Shown here piece after piece: positions 21,350-31,588 of a DNA stretch of 64,000 bases. Under the pieces are notes generated by a model. The model was given only the letters and a program-made list of their open reading frames with translations. It had not been told where the DNA came from and ran no database searches. Location of the stretch: positions 15,041,001 through 15,105,000 of the forward strand of contig CM076960.1 of NCBI GenBank assembly GCA_039566865.1. Reading direction: 5' to 3'. Positions within the stretch are counted from its first letter, which is position 1, and each line of letters begins with the position of its first letter. Both the position numbers and the translations under genes were made by a program. The DNA comes from Aurelia coerulea. Its lineage: Eukaryota; Cnidaria; Scyphozoa; Semaeostomeae; Ulmaridae.

Positions 21350-24300
21350 TTGGTGGAGGCTCTGCGACACGATCAAGGTCCCAAGCCAGCAGCAATTTCG
21401 CGGAGCCACAAAGAGCTGCCACAACCTCAAGCAGAGGTGCAAGAGGTAAGACCCCAGCTCAATGTGAGCAAAGCACACATTTCCAGCATAGAGTTGAAAC
21501 CTCTCAGTCTAACAAATGTACACCCAATCATAAAGGGGATGCTTCCCTCATCAAACAAAAACCTCCCGATGGGGGGGGGGAGACTGAAATACTTTCTCCC
21601 TCAATGGAGGGAAATAACAAAAGATCAGGTTATCCTAGAATGGATAAGAGGTTACAAAATCCCACTCTTGGAAGTACCATATCAAACCTCAATCCCCAAA
21701 CAACTGAGTTTCGACAAAGAACAAAACTCAATCGTGACAGAAGAGGTAAAAAACATGCTGGAAATGGGTGTAATTCAAAAGGTACATCCCTTAAGTGGAG
21801 AAACCATAAGCAACATCTTCACAAGGGAGAAAAAGGAAAAAGGTCAGTACAGACCAATAATCAACCTGAAACCACTGAATGTTTTCATACCCCACGAAAC
21901 ATTCAAGATGGAGACCCTGAAAAATGTAAAAGATCTTCTTCGAAAAGGAGATCTACTAACAAAAATCGACCTAAAAAATGCGTATTACGCAGTCAGCCTA
22001 GCGAAGGAAAGCAGGAAACTAATAAGGTTCCAATGGGGCGGAAATCTTTACGAATACACGTCTCTGGTTTTCGGCCTGGGGCCGGCTCCAAGAATTTTCA
22101 CAAAAATCTTGAAGGTCCCAGTAACTATTCTAAGGAAAATAAAGATCAGGTTAGTCATATATATCGACGATATGCTAATCTTTGCCAGGTCCAAACAAGA
22201 AATGGAAATGGCAAGAGACACAGTTCTCTTTCTCCTACAAAATCTAGGGTTTGTGATAAATTGGCAGAAGTCAGTACTAACCCCTACCAAGACAGTGGAA
22301 TTCCTGGGAATAACAATAAACTCCGAGGAAATGACTTTCTCAATCCCAGATCAGAAAATGAAGAAAATAATTTGTCTTTGCGAACAAGTCACTCAATCTC
22401 CTCGCCTGTCATTAAGGAACTTAGCCAGCATTGTGGGGAAGCTTATGTCCACAGCCCAGGCATTCTCACCAGCTCCCCTCCAAGTCAGATATCTTCAGAA
22501 TCTGCTAAGGGAAAGTCTGAAATCAAAATCATACGAGTCTATGATATCCCTAACTCCAGAAGCCCACCTGGAGCTGGTGTATTGGAAAGAAAATGTAACA
22601 CTACACAATGCACAGGGGAAACCACTAAAAATACAGCCCCCGGAAATGATAATATCATCAGACGCAGCAGGGGGCCCTCAAGGAGGATGGGGAGCATCCT
22701 GCCAGGGAGTATCAACAGGGGGGGCATGGTCCCTGCAGGAGAAAAAACTCCACATAAACATATTGGAAATGATAGCGGCGGAAATTGCCATCAAAACGTT
22801 TACCAAGGGGAAAAATGTGAAGTCAATCCACCTACAAGTAGACAACACAACTGCCCTACAGTACATCATCAAAATGGGGGCAACAAATAATCAAACCCTA
22901 ATAGCAATAGCAAAGAGAATTTGGGAATATCTGCTATCGAAAACGATCACGCTTACAGTAGAATACATCCCATCAAAATTAAACACAGTGGCAGACTGGG
23001 AATCACGGAATACATGGGATTCCAGCGAATGGAAACTAGATCCCATGATATTCAAACAGATCTGTCAAATATTGGGGAAACCCCAAATAGACCTATTTGC
23101 CTCCAGGGTGTCTCATCAGCTTCCCAGATACATGAGCAGGAAAATAGATCCAATCTGCGAAGCACAAAATGCCTTACTACAGGATTGGAACCGAATATTC
23201 CCATATGCATTTCCCCCATTCAACCTAATAGGCCAAACATTGAAGAAAGTAATGAAACACGAAATAGACATGATCTTGATTACCCCCAATTTGGGTAGCT
23301 CAACCATGGTACCCTCAACTATTAGACATGGCAGCACACGACCCCATTATACTGCCTCAAAGGGAACAACTCCTATCAAACCCATGTGGGCAAACTCATC
23401 CCCTGCTGGAAAACAAAACATTAAAACTAGCGGCATGGCTCATTTCAGGGAAAAACTGCAAAATTCAGGCATATCAAAATCAGCTTCCAGACTTATTGTC
23501 AGTGCCAGGACATCAGGCACAAGAGGCAATTGCAACACAGCCTGGAAAAAATTTTCTAGCTGGTGTGATCAACAGAAAATTGATCCATTTCATTGCTCTA
23601 TAAATTATGTCTTAAACTTTCTTGCACATCTATTTGACACAAAGAAAGAATATAGGACCATCAACAATTATAGGTCAGCTATCTCTGCACTACATGAACC
23701 TATTGCTGGGCTCCCAGTGGGTCAACATCCAAGGGTGAAAGCCTTCCTTAAAGGGATTTCCAAAGGAAGGCCTCCATTACCAAAATATTCTTTTGTATGG
23801 GATGTTGGACAAGTATTGCAATACATGAAAAACACAATGCCCAACAACAATGAGTTAACACCAAAATATCTTGCACAAAAGTTAGTTTCTTTGATGGGGC
23901 TAACAGCTTTAAGCAGAGGATCAGAACTGCATGCCCTTTCCCTCAAGGGAATTTGTAAAACAAACAACTCTTACAAAATCTTTCCCCTTGGAAACCTAAA
24001 ACATTCCAAACAAGGGAAAGCCAATCAACCTATCTTATTCCATGGGTTTCCTCAAGACCTCTCTCTCTGCCCAGTGGCATGCATTGATGCATATCTAAGT
24101 ATAACAAAGCCTTGGAGAGAAAAGTTAACCAATGATCAAAAAGATCTTTTTTGGCTAAGTTTTGCTCCACCACACAAACCAGTGTCTAAATCTACTGTCA
24201 CCAGATGGATAATGTCTCTCTTAGATAGAGCAGGTATTGACACAAAAACTTTTAAATCACATTCTCTAAGATCAGCTGGCTCATCCAAGGTCTCAAAAGC

Positions 24301-24448
24301 AGGTCTTACTACCAAAGATGTCTTAGAAAGAGGAAATTGGAAGGGAACTTCAGTGTGGGAAAAGCACTATCACAAACACATTGTAACATCTTCCGAAAGA
24401 TACACAGCATCTTTGCTGAACACAGTTCAGCAACAATCTGAGCTTTGA
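21350..24448 (+). CDS. DIRS pol: reverse transcriptase, RNase H and tyrosine recombinase
   Basis: Uninterrupted 1,032-codon frame. RT spans roughly residues 120-350: QYRPIINLKPLN, LTKIDLKNAYYAV, the FGLGPAPRIFTK block and the catalytic YIDDMLIF. RNase H is about 430-560, with SSDAAGG, an ILEMIAAE stretch and QVDNTTAL carrying acidic residues. A linker with DLFASRVSHQ and FPPFNLI follows, where many DIRS elements have a methyltransferase-like segment; it looks too short to be a complete one. The tyrosine recombinase fills the C-terminal 300 residues: SRGSELHAL supplies the first Arg, HSLRSAGSS the His-x-x-Arg pair, and WEKHYHKHI the nucleophile Tyr. Start codon uncertain; the frame overlaps the gag continuation. 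All catalytic motifs look intact. Confidence 0.93.
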   Translation: MVEALRHDQGPKPAAISRSHKELPQPQAEVQEVRPQLNVSKAHISSIELKPLSLTNVHPIIKGMLPSSNKNLPMGGGRLKYFLPQWREITKDQVILEWIRGYKIPLLEVPYQTSIPKQLSFDKEQNSIVTEEVKNMLEMGVIQKVHPLSGETISNIFTREKKEKGQYRPIINLKPLNVFIPHETFKMETLKNVKDLLRKGDLLTKIDLKNAYYAVSLAKESRKLIRFQWGGNLYEYTSLVFGLGPAPRIFTKILKVPVTILRKIKIRLVIYIDDMLIFARSKQEMEMARDTVLFLLQNLGFVINWQKSVLTPTKTVEFLGITINSEEMTFSIPDQKMKKIICLCEQVTQSPRLSLRNLASIVGKLMSTAQAFSPAPLQVRYLQNLLRESLKSKSYESMISLTPEAHLELVYWKENVTLHNAQGKPLKIQPPEMIISSDAAGGPQGGWGASCQGVSTGGAWSLQEKKLHINILEMIAAEIAIKTFTKGKNVKSIHLQVDNTTALQYIIKMGATNNQTLIAIAKRIWEYLLSKTITLTVEYIPSKLNTVADWESRNTWDSSEWKLDPMIFKQICQILGKPQIDLFASRVSHQLPRYMSRKIDPICEAQNALLQDWNRIFPYAFPPFNLIGQTLKKVMKHEIDMILITPNLGSSTMVPSTIRHGSTRPHYTASKGTTPIKPMWANSSPAGKQNIKTSGMAHFREKLQNSGISKSASRLIVSARTSGTRGNCNTAWKKFSSWCDQQKIDPFHCSINYVLNFLAHLFDTKKEYRTINNYRSAISALHEPIAGLPVGQHPRVKAFLKGISKGRPPLPKYSFVWDVGQVLQYMKNTMPNNNELTPKYLAQKLVSLMGLTALSRGSELHALSLKGICKTNNSYKIFPLGNLKHSKQGKANQPILFHGFPQDLSLCPVACIDAYLSITKPWREKLTNDQKDLFWLSFAPPHKPVSKSTVTRWIMSLLDRAGIDTKTFKSHSLRSAGSSKVSKAGLTTKDVLERGNWKGTSVWEKHYHKHIVTSSERYTASLLNTVQQQSEL

Positions 24449-24451
24449 ATA

Positions 24452-24934
24452 CGGCTTGTAAACCGGAGGCCTGGGCCCTAGTAGGGTCCAGGTCCTTGTT
24501 GAAGCCAATGAAATCTTAAGATTTTATAAGAAATGAAATTCATAAATTTCTTTAGGGCTGTAAGCCTGACAAGAAATTTTGATTTCATGATTATAAAATC
24601 TTAAGATTTCATTCCCACCCACCATCCCTATCTTTCAGATGGAAAAATTACAAAATACTTCACTCTTCACAGGAGGCAGTGCCAGAGGAAGAGGCCGTGG
24701 ATGGAAGAAGACATGAACAACAGTTTTGAATTCATGATTATAAAGAGACAATCACTTACACCTTGCTTATTTCTGTGTTTAATCTTCTATTTGATGCAGA
24801 CCCCAAGGACGTTTAAACCGCTGTTCCCTAGAAGGGTCCAGGTCCTTGTTGAAGCCAATGAAATCTTAAGATTTTATAATCATGAAATCAAAATTTCTTG
24901 TCAGGCTTACAGCCCTAAAGAAATTTATGAATTA
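24452..24934. repeat. DIRS right inverted repeat and internal complementary region
   Basis: 24452-24534 is the inverted copy of the left terminus. Bases 24537-24617 and 24852-24932 are inverted copies of each other (AATTCATAAATTTCTTTAGG and its complement), enclosing about 230 bases. A third partial terminal-repeat copy (GGTCCAGGTCCTTGTTG) is at 24835-24851. DIRS elements use such complementary segments to circularise during replication. Confidence 0.8.
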
Positions 24935-25349
24935 TGAGTCGTAGTTAGGAGCGTCCGGCAGCCTTTCAATAGCGATAACTACGGCCATACAATCAGTCTA
25001 CCAAATTCTTAGTTTCTTACAAAATGATTACTCGTATGCTCAATAGACCTTTAAGGTATTCTAAAAAGAACCTGAATCGAACAACATTTTGCTACATTTT
25101 GTAGAATTTTCGAATGTTACAATAGTCACAAACTCTAATGCCACTCGATCGAACGTCGCGCATAAAAATGTATAAAAATAACGTTCGATCCAGGCTCTTT
25201 TGTAGAAGAGCTAAAAGGTCTATTTAGATTGGCTCTCCGGCTATGAAAGAAAGCCGCCGGGTAAGATCTTGACCGGTGCGCAGTAGACTGATTGCAAGTT
25301 CGTAGTTATTGCTATTGATAGGCTGATGGACGCTATAACTACGACTCAT
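24934..25349. mobile_element. 416-bp MITE with ATGAGTCGTAGTTA ends
   Basis: Ends ATGAGTCGTAGTTAGGAGCG and CGCTATAACTACGACTCAT are inverted, with further pairing inward (GCAGCCTTTCAATAGCGATA against its mirror). It directly abuts the DIRS right end. Interior non-coding; GAACGTCGCG/ACGTTCGATC pairing occurs near 25150-25195. Confidence 0.7.
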
Positions 25350-25772
25350 GGACTTTCACATTGAAAATTGGGACGAAATTGTTTCCCTCGATTTCATGTC
25401 CGATATGGAAACCATAGCAACGCTGTACGAAAAGGCGAGTAATGGCGTTGGGCCTAAATTGTCAGCTCAAACCTCAGATAATAAAACGCCTCGAAATTCA
25501 AGTTTTGAGTGATGTTAGCAATGAACAAAAGTCACAAGTATTCGCATGAATGTTTCTTTAATCTAAGAATTGACAAACCTTTCAGTTTCAACAAGAATTT
25601 CCTCATTTTGAAGGCAATCTTCATCTAGCAATAGTGCACGCCAACACGTCACAGCTCCTGAAATTCTCCAACTACCGAAAAGAGGCCATTAACCTCGTTT
25701 CAAAGGGCACAGAAAAATCTGTGCGCCCATTGTTTATTTTCGTCCCACTTTTTGATGTGAAAGTCCATAAGT
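25346..25772. repeat. Inverted-end segment (GGACTTTCACAT)
   Basis: ATGGACTTTCACATTGAAAA with GGGACGAAA at 25346-25376 is mirrored by TTTCGTCCCACTTTTTGATG with GAAAGTCCAT at 25739-25769. A 54-codon frame starting MDFHIENWDEIVSLDF runs 25348-25512; I do not recognise it. Possibly one more small TIR element or a duplicated exon pair; undecided. Confidence 0.4.
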
Positions 25773-25789
25773 CCCAGTTTGAGCAAAAA

Positions 25790-25840
25790 TATATATTGTT
25801 GTTGTTGTTGTCATTACTGTTGCTGTTGTTGTTGCGATAA
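25790..25840. repeat. (GTT)n microsatellite-like tract
   Basis: Imperfect TTG/GTT triplets over about 45 bases, giving poly-Leu or poly-Cys in translation; not coding. Confidence 0.6.
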
Positions 25841-25998
25841 CTGGGACTATTTCGTGAGTCTAGGTGCGCAGATCAGACAATGGAATCTCGTTTTCGGAAC
25901 GCGTCGTAGTTCACAAGTTTCGCTCCACTTTCCCCCGCCTTTCCCTTCCTCTGCCCTCCCCTTTTATTTGTTGATCAAGAGCGAGACTTCAAGGGTTA

Positions 25999-26259
25999 GG
26001 CCCCGTTCACACTGCTCCGTTTTTGTCAGTATCCGTTTTTGTGGCATCCAAGCTACCCATTCACATTGCTCCGTTTTTGTACAAAAACGGAGGGAAAAAC
26101 ATCCGTTTTTGTCGGTTCACAATGATCCGCCTGATAACAAATACGGAGAGAAAAACCTCCGTTTTTGTGGCGTTTTTGTGCGGATCATTGTGAACTCTTT
26201 CAGAAAAAAGGGAGGTTTTTCTCTCCGTTTTTGTACAAAAACGGAGCATGTGAACGCGG
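25999..26259. mobile_element. Harbinger-like MITE with TTA duplication
   Basis: Ends GGCCCCGTTCACACTGCTCC and GGAGCATGTGAACGCGGCC are inverted. TTA lies on each side (25996-25998, 26260-26262), the 3-bp target typical of PIF/Harbinger. The inside is built from repeated, alternately oriented TCCGTTTTTGT and ACAAAAACGGA motifs. Confidence 0.75.
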
Positions 26260-26298
26260 CCTTAGTTGACAGAAGTATTGAGCTTGGTTTGTTCTTTG

Positions 26299-26529
26299 AG
26301 TTTTGCGATTCGCAATGAATTGTGAAATTCAGTCTTATGGAAATTTTAGAAACTTAGCGGGAAGCTGTTACCATATATGATTTAGATGCGAAGTTAGGAA
26401 ACCAATTCTGGTTTCCTAACTTCGCATCTAATTCATATATGGTATATTCATATATGGTAACAGCTTCCTGTTAAGTTTCTAAAATTTCCATAAGACTGAA
26501 TCTCACAATTCATTGCGAATCGCAAAACT
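26299..26529. mobile_element. 231-bp hairpin element
   Basis: AGTTTTGCGATTCGCAATGA at the left is mirrored by CATTGCGAATCGCAAAACT at the right. The arms stay paired for about 100 bases up to GGTTTCCTAACTTCGCATC near the centre. One arm carries an extra copy of ATTCATATATGGTA. Non-coding foldback element. Confidence 0.75.
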
Positions 26530-26610
26530 TCTGAGTCTTAAGAATAAAATCAGCTAAAGTTTGTTCTGTCCATTTCAAGCTCTAGTTCTTCTCATTTCTT
26601 CTGATAGTGT

Positions 26611-27606
26611 ACACGTATTTTTTTTCTAAGAGACTAAGAATTTGGCCCAGCACTGAAAGTTTCTTAAAATTATCAGATTTTGAGTACTCAAAGTTTCTTA
26701 CGAGTTTCTTAGAGGTTCCATAACGTTCTTCATGTTCACTAGCTGTGCTCTCCTGAACAAATATTTAGACATTACTCAAGTACCTTACGAGTAATGTGAT
26801 ACTGGAAACAACTGAAAACAAATTAAAAATATGTCAAGGATTTCCTTTATCAAAATGAGTATGTATGTATGTATGTATGTATGTAAAATTTTGCCATACA
26901 AATTAAAAATTAAAAGAAAAATGATAAAAAAAAAATTACGAAACGAAAGAAAGGCTATTTACATGCGTACAATATGATAAAACTAAGATCTAGTATAAAA
27001 ACACCCCTAGTTTAAAATGGCGGAGATAGCATTAAAAGGTCAGTACAACCTTGTTTCCATAATGGTCCCTCCAGGGGTATTATAGGAAAGAAAGGTTTTC
27101 ATGAAAAAACGAGACAAAAATATTTTGTGTCAAAAGTAGAATGTAATGGCTCATTCCTAAGAAAGTTGAACAGCCTGTTTGGCCTGTTGTTTATGCAGTT
27201 TTTAGAAATTTAATAATATATATAGGGACTGTTTTCTTGATTTTGGAGGTCTTTAAAGAAATTGTCCTTTATCTTATGTTTGAAACTGTTAACGTTTTTA
27301 GCAGTTTTAAGGTCAGAGTGCAGATTGTTCCAGATTTTAGGTCCTAGGTAAGATAGGCCACTTTGCCCTAAGTTGCTCTTTCGAAAAGGTTGATTTAATT
27401 TGTTTTTAGATCTTCGAGTAATCCGACTCTGGCCAACTGGTAAGAACATCTCCGACATATAGGATGGGGCTGAATTATCGAAAAATTTGAAAACGTTTGT
27501 AGCAGTAGTTTCTTTACTTATATTTTCCCAGTACTGGAGTTTCTTAATTTTTTGGCGATCTGAGAGTTGAGTTTCTTATGGGCAGTTTCTTATAAAAAAT
27601 ACGTGT
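26611..27606. mobile_element. TIR element with ACACGTATTTTTT ends, LINE nested inside
   Basis: ACACGTATTTTTTTTCTAAG at the left and TTTCTTATAAAAAATACGTGT at the right are inverted. Subterminal GTTTCTTA motifs match those in the element at 11023-11442. The left portion (GCCCAGCACTGAAAGTTTC) recurs at 41870-41890. A LINE 3' end occupies about 26858-27500. Confidence 0.6.
26858..27500 (-). pseudogene. LINE 3' end with (TACA)n tail
   Basis: Minus-strand frame 27458-27210 contains FRKSNLGQSGLSYLGPKIWN and DLKTAKNVNSFKHKIKDNFF, the conserved C-terminal tail of CR1/L2-like reverse transcriptases. The 3' untranslated part ends in four TGTA repeats at 26858-26885 (minus sense TACA). A related 3' end is at 59866-60060. 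The 5' part is truncated. Confidence 0.75.
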
Positions 27607-27973
27607 AATTTAGTAATCATTTGCATGCTATGTGTTTCCAGAAAATGATACAATAACATTAAAAACCCCTTTTACACTAAAGAAATTCAATAAAGAAAGG
27701 CACTGTAGTTCATTGAAAATTTATTATAGATAGCACTTTACCATCTCAAAACATGCTCAAAATTACATTTGCAGGTAAGCCCCGTTAGTGTATGCACCCC
27801 AGAATTAAGGACTAAAGAAATTTTTGCAAACAAATGTAATGTAAATTAGCAATCCAGTGACCAGTGTGAGATATTTTCATCATTTGTAACAATAATGCAG
27901 GAAACAATTAAATGTATGCATGTATGTGTTGGAAAAAGAATTCTAATTACAAGTGTACAATATGATATAAATA

Positions 27974-28962
27974 CCGGGTGTCCAAAAAAACGCAACGGAT
28001 TTGATCGGGACTAGCGACAAGAATTTCAGTCCAATCAATCAATAATGATTCTTTATATAATCCTCGATAGCTAACTTGAAGATAGATACCTTGTTTGTTG
28101 ATATTGGTGCATGGAGAGTGGGAATATTAATCTTCAAAGTTGAAATTTGCCTGAACCTCCAAACCAGAGCTTTTCGGTTTTGGCCTAAACTGCAAACGCG
28201 CTATTCTGGGGAATCTCCTGAATTATCGTGCAATAAGAGAATAAAGCCTCATGCTGAGGAAAATATTTGAATAGAAATTCAATCAAGTTCATCAATTTTG
28301 TCCTGAAAAGACGTGACATCTTTTTTTATGGTTCAAAAGTTTCGAAAAGTTAACATTGCATCTGTCTCATAAAAGAAAGTAATACGCGAAATAGTTTGCT
28401 TGGGTGTGAAAAATGAATTAGTTCTTGCAATCTTCATGACTTTAATGAAATGCATTTTGTTTAATCTTTCTTCGAATTATTACGAAACAAGAAATCAAAT
28501 ATACCCAAGGGAAAACTATCCATGGATATGATCCTTAAAATTGCTCATTCGTGCTTGGCTCTTTTGCAGGTGCACTATGATTGAACAAATATCTTCCTTT
28601 GTGAATTTTCCCTTCGACATTGTTATGTTTGTCAATTTTTAGCTTTCAAATTTCAATTGAAATGTGTGCCTAAACATGTGTGCCTTAGCATGCTCACAAT
28701 ACTACACTATGCAATGACTGAGGCGATTCCTCGAGACGTATTCAGTTAGGCCAAAACCTGAAACCTCTGGTTTGGAGATGGAAGCAAATTTGGACTTTCA
28801 AGATTGATATTCCAACTCTCCATGCACCAATATCAACAAACAAGGTATCTATCTTCAAGTTAGCTATCGAGGATTATATCAAAAATTATTTTGGATTGAT
28901 TGGACCTAAATTCTTGTCGCTAGTCCCAATCAAATCCGTTGCGTTTTTTTTGGGACACCCGG
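27974..28962. mobile_element. Mariner-like element with long TIRs
   Basis: Ends CCGGGTGTCCAAAAAAACGC and GCGTTTTTTTTGGGACACCCGG sit between TA dinucleotides, the Tc1/mariner target. The inverted ends extend about 215 bases with moderate divergence. The centre keeps only a fragment of a transposase start on the minus strand, so the element is non-autonomous. Confidence 0.85.
28516..28620 (-). pseudogene. Truncated mariner transposase N-terminus
   Basis: A 34-codon frame in the middle of the mariner-like element starts MSKGKFTKEDICSIIVHLQK and then reads ARMSNFKDHIHG before a stop. Its composition and position resemble the N-terminal helix-turn-helix of Tc1/mariner transposases. The catalytic DDE domain is absent. 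Confidence 0.5.
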
Positions 28963-30138
28963 TATACAGGTTAGAAATCTAATCTAAAAAACCCTCCGTT
29001 CGAAGCCAAAATTTCACAAATAAGGGACCGTTTAATATTTAGCCAAGGGTTGGTACCGAAGAGAAGTTAGCTGTGTAAAAAGGATTTCCCGCACTAGAAA
29101 GGTTGGGTAAAAACAACTTATTTGCAAAATCGATGGGTAAAATTTACTATCTACTTTCTTCTTGCACTCTAAACCATTTTTAGCACAAAAAGATGCCAAA
29201 TATTCTGGCTTACCTCAAATAATGCTGATGATGATCGTCATCAGTTTATTCGCTTGAATACGGTATATTGTTTGACAGTGGTCAATTTAAGGAATGCAAG
29301 CTGTGAGGTGAATTGCAACAATTGCATATGCAGTTAAGTAAAGTTTTCTTTCATTATATATTTGGGTAAACAATACTTTGCATATACTCGCAGCAGGGTG
29401 TAAAATATTTTCATTATCAAATAATGTGTCTTCCGTTCCAATCCTTGGCTAGATAATGAACGGTTTCCAAGCCCTATTTCTATTAAACCCCCCCCCCTCC
29501 CCCACTTCTATCGAATGCCAGAGGTTGCCAAAGATTTTCTATTTATTTAGCTAAACAGATTTGTATGCTAATTTTGATGTATTGTTTGGGATAAAAATTG
29601 TGTCGAATTTGTGAATTTGACTCGTAGAATTGTATGTTGATCCATGAACTAAGAAGTAGGAGTAAAAAATTAGAAATCTATCCGATTCATTCGAATCTTT
29701 GAATAAGCCCCCATCTCTAATAAGCCCCCTCTCTTTTAAGCCTTCTCTAGAGTCTGTGAACATAAATAAGCCTCCCACGGGGGGGGGGCATGATAGAGCC
29801 TTTACGGTATGTGCAAGGTTAAAAAAACAGACAAAATAAGGAATCAATGTTATGCTTACGTTGATAATCATTGGCTCTGATTTTTGCAGCATTTGATTTA
29901 AAATTGCCAAGTCAGAATTTCACACGTTAAATGATACCAAAAATTACTGGAAAGGATAGAGTTTTTGTAAAAAAAAGAATGAGGTCTCCGATAAGACAAA
30001 GGTATTTCTGAAGAATAGATTTTACACCTTTGGGGTGCACTTAGTCAAATCAAAATAAACAGAAAAATCGATAAATCATGGTTGGCTGCGCTGAAAGTGG
30101 GAAGTCAATTCTTCAGTACTGTAGGTCTCTTTATCCTA
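28963..30138. other. Region downstream of the receptor gene, 3' flank and repeat debris
   Basis: On the minus strand this is the 3' flank of the receptor gene. An AATAAA-type signal in minus sense is possible at about 29538-29545 (plus TTTATT), 600 bases after the stop codon. Around 29695-29812 a degenerate AATAAGCCCCC motif recurs four times and ends in a G-run beside CCTTTACGGTA, probably a MITE. No other gene seen. Confidence 0.4.
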
Positions 30139-30428
30139 TCAGAAACGCGATTCTTCTGTTTTATGAAATTCGCCCTTCATTCCTGCATTTGTTCCAAGCG
30201 CCGCTTCCGGTTTATTCCGCTTTTTATAAAAGGCATAAGCGCAGACAATAAATGCTGCAAGAAGATTACATCCAATCAAAATACCAGCAATTGCACTTCC
30301 GGGTAGGCCTGCCTCTTGCTTTGTTTTCAATTCGATCCAATCAGTAGATGTGAAGGTGTTATCATTGATGTACGCTCTGTAAAAGACTTTGTATGTTGAC
30401 TCAGCAAGTAAGGGTGCATTGTAGTAAT
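30139..30428 (-). CDS. Receptor gene, last exon: end of membrane-proximal domain, TM helix, short tail
   Basis: Acceptor CAG after 30429; phase 1. It starts DYYNAPLLAESTYKVFYRAY, the strand pair that closes the membrane-proximal domain of receptor tyrosine phosphatases. Next come a short stalk (WIELKTKQEAGLPG), a hydrophobic helix of about 22 residues (IAGILIGCNLLAAFIVCAYA), a YKKR stop-transfer sequence and a cytoplasmic tail of about 30 residues to the TGA at 30139-30141. There is no kinase, phosphatase, ITAM or ITIM in the tail. The last residues (ESRF) fit a class I PDZ-ligand pattern S-x-hydrophobic, an untested possibility. This exon fixes the protein as type I membrane. Confidence 0.9.
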
Positions 30429-31005
30429 CTGGAGGTAAACAAAGACATCTGATGATTCAGAGAACAATTTCAAAGATGCAGCATCATGTGGTGGTTCATA
30501 TATAAATCAAACCTTTATAGACCTTCAAAAAGAACGATTTCATTATCACAAAACGACTTTCCTGCCCAAAACATGAAAACAATAAGTTTTTGGGACAAAG
30601 GTGAAATTTAAAACCAGTCTTCCTATTCCATCAAATTGTCACAAAATTAAGTTTTCTAACCTGCAATCTAATCAAATTCCTATAGTTTACCTAAAAAGCT
30701 GGTTCTACCTTGGTCCGCCAGATTTAAGCACAAAAGACCAGTATCTCAAATTTTCACATCAGCGGTTCTACTTTTGTTTGCCAAATCTACAGAAAAAAGA
30801 CCAGAAATTCCAACTTTTCACCAAAGAGGTTCTGCCTTTGTCCGGTAAATTTTCGAAAAAGAGACAAGGATTTCAAATTTTTCACCAAAGCGCTTCTACT
30901 TTTGTCTTGCAACATGGGCAATAATGCACCGTGTTTGTAGCTTAGAAATTAAAGTTTATTACCTCGTTACTGCTGTTTTTCTTCGATATTTTCTCTTCGG
31001 CCTAA

Positions 31006-31224
31006 GCCCGCCATTGCAAGAAATAGAATTTAAATAGCGCCTGCGCACCTCAAAGAATGGTTAGCTCCTTCACAGCGTAGAATCTCGTTTCAAAGGTCCA
31101 CCACAAAAAATAAGTCTTATTATGGGTGGTGGACCTTTGAAACGAGATTCTACGCTGTGAAGGAGCTAACCATTCTTTGAGGTGCGCAGGCGCTATTTAA
31201 ATTCTATTTCTTGCAATGGCAGGC
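31006..31224. mobile_element. 219-bp near-perfect hairpin in intron
   Basis: GCCCGCCATTGCAAGAAATA and its complement bound arms of about 100 bases that match almost base for base through AGCTCCTTCACAGCGTAG to GGTCCACCAC. The loop is about 17 bases. It lies in the intron before the last receptor exon. If transcribed it would form long double-stranded RNA. Confidence 0.85.
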
Positions 31225-31358
31225 TTTTGTTGGAAATGCTTCGCTCTATGAATATGTTTCAAAGATATCAAATGAAAATATTGTCACTTGTCATGGGTTC
31301 AATCATGCTGCGGCCATTTTATTTGTTTAGTTTTCTCTCAGCAATGAATGTGAAATAC

Positions 31359-31588
31359 CTTGAACAGCTCTACGCTTTCGTTTGATGGCTGCATTGTGAC
31401 TTGTTCTTCTTTCGTCTCCAATCACAAAATAATGTGTGTCTGATTGGTCGAAAACACTTGATGAAAATTCAGCTGTTATGTACGGAGCATTGCTTGATGA
31501 TGAGGAGAATCCATTTAAGTTTGTCAGTGAGTTGGTCGGTGCAGTTGTAGATTGAGACGTCACTTTCATAACAATCACTTGGTAAAAT
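31359..31588 (-). CDS. Receptor gene exon: second half of FN3-like domain and furin-type site
   Basis: Enters in phase 2 (the only phase-2 intron in the gene) and leaves in phase 1. It reads RFYQVIVMKVTSQST (the R codon is split by the intron), a low-complexity SSSSSNAPYITAEF part and YFVIGDERR, then AAIKRKRRAVQ. The order YxVxV...YITAEF...FVIGD is that of the membrane-proximal domain in receptor tyrosine phosphatases. KRKRR matches the furin consensus R/K-x-K/R-R, and that domain is furin-cleaved in LAR-type and type IIB phosphatases. Cleavage here is inference. Confidence 0.88.

Larger units (their letters stand above)
20158..24934 (+). mobile_element. DIRS-type tyrosine-recombinase retrotransposon
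   Basis: About 4.8 kb: inverted terminal repeat, gag-like ORF, a single RT/RNase H/tyrosine-recombinase ORF, second inverted repeat, then a complementary region. No target duplication is seen or expected, since DIRS elements integrate with a recombinase. The pol ORF is intact and ITR copies match closely, so the insertion is young, although gag carries a frameshift. It abuts the right arm of the large inverted repeat on one side and a 416-bp MITE on the other. Confidence 0.92.

Noticed and set aside
21219..21422. Minus-strand and third-frame ORFs inside the DIRS element
   Set aside because: Antisense or out-of-frame shadows of gag and pol.
26061..26249. 62-codon minus frame with repeated 'RFCTKTE'
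   Set aside because: It is a translation of the repeated TCCGTTTTTGT motif of a Harbinger-like MITE.
29551..29910. 119-codon minus frame possibly encoding a short membrane protein
   Set aside because: Its middle part translates the AATAAGCCCCC repeat and a G-run; the remainder has no recognised similarity, so it is not supported as a gene.
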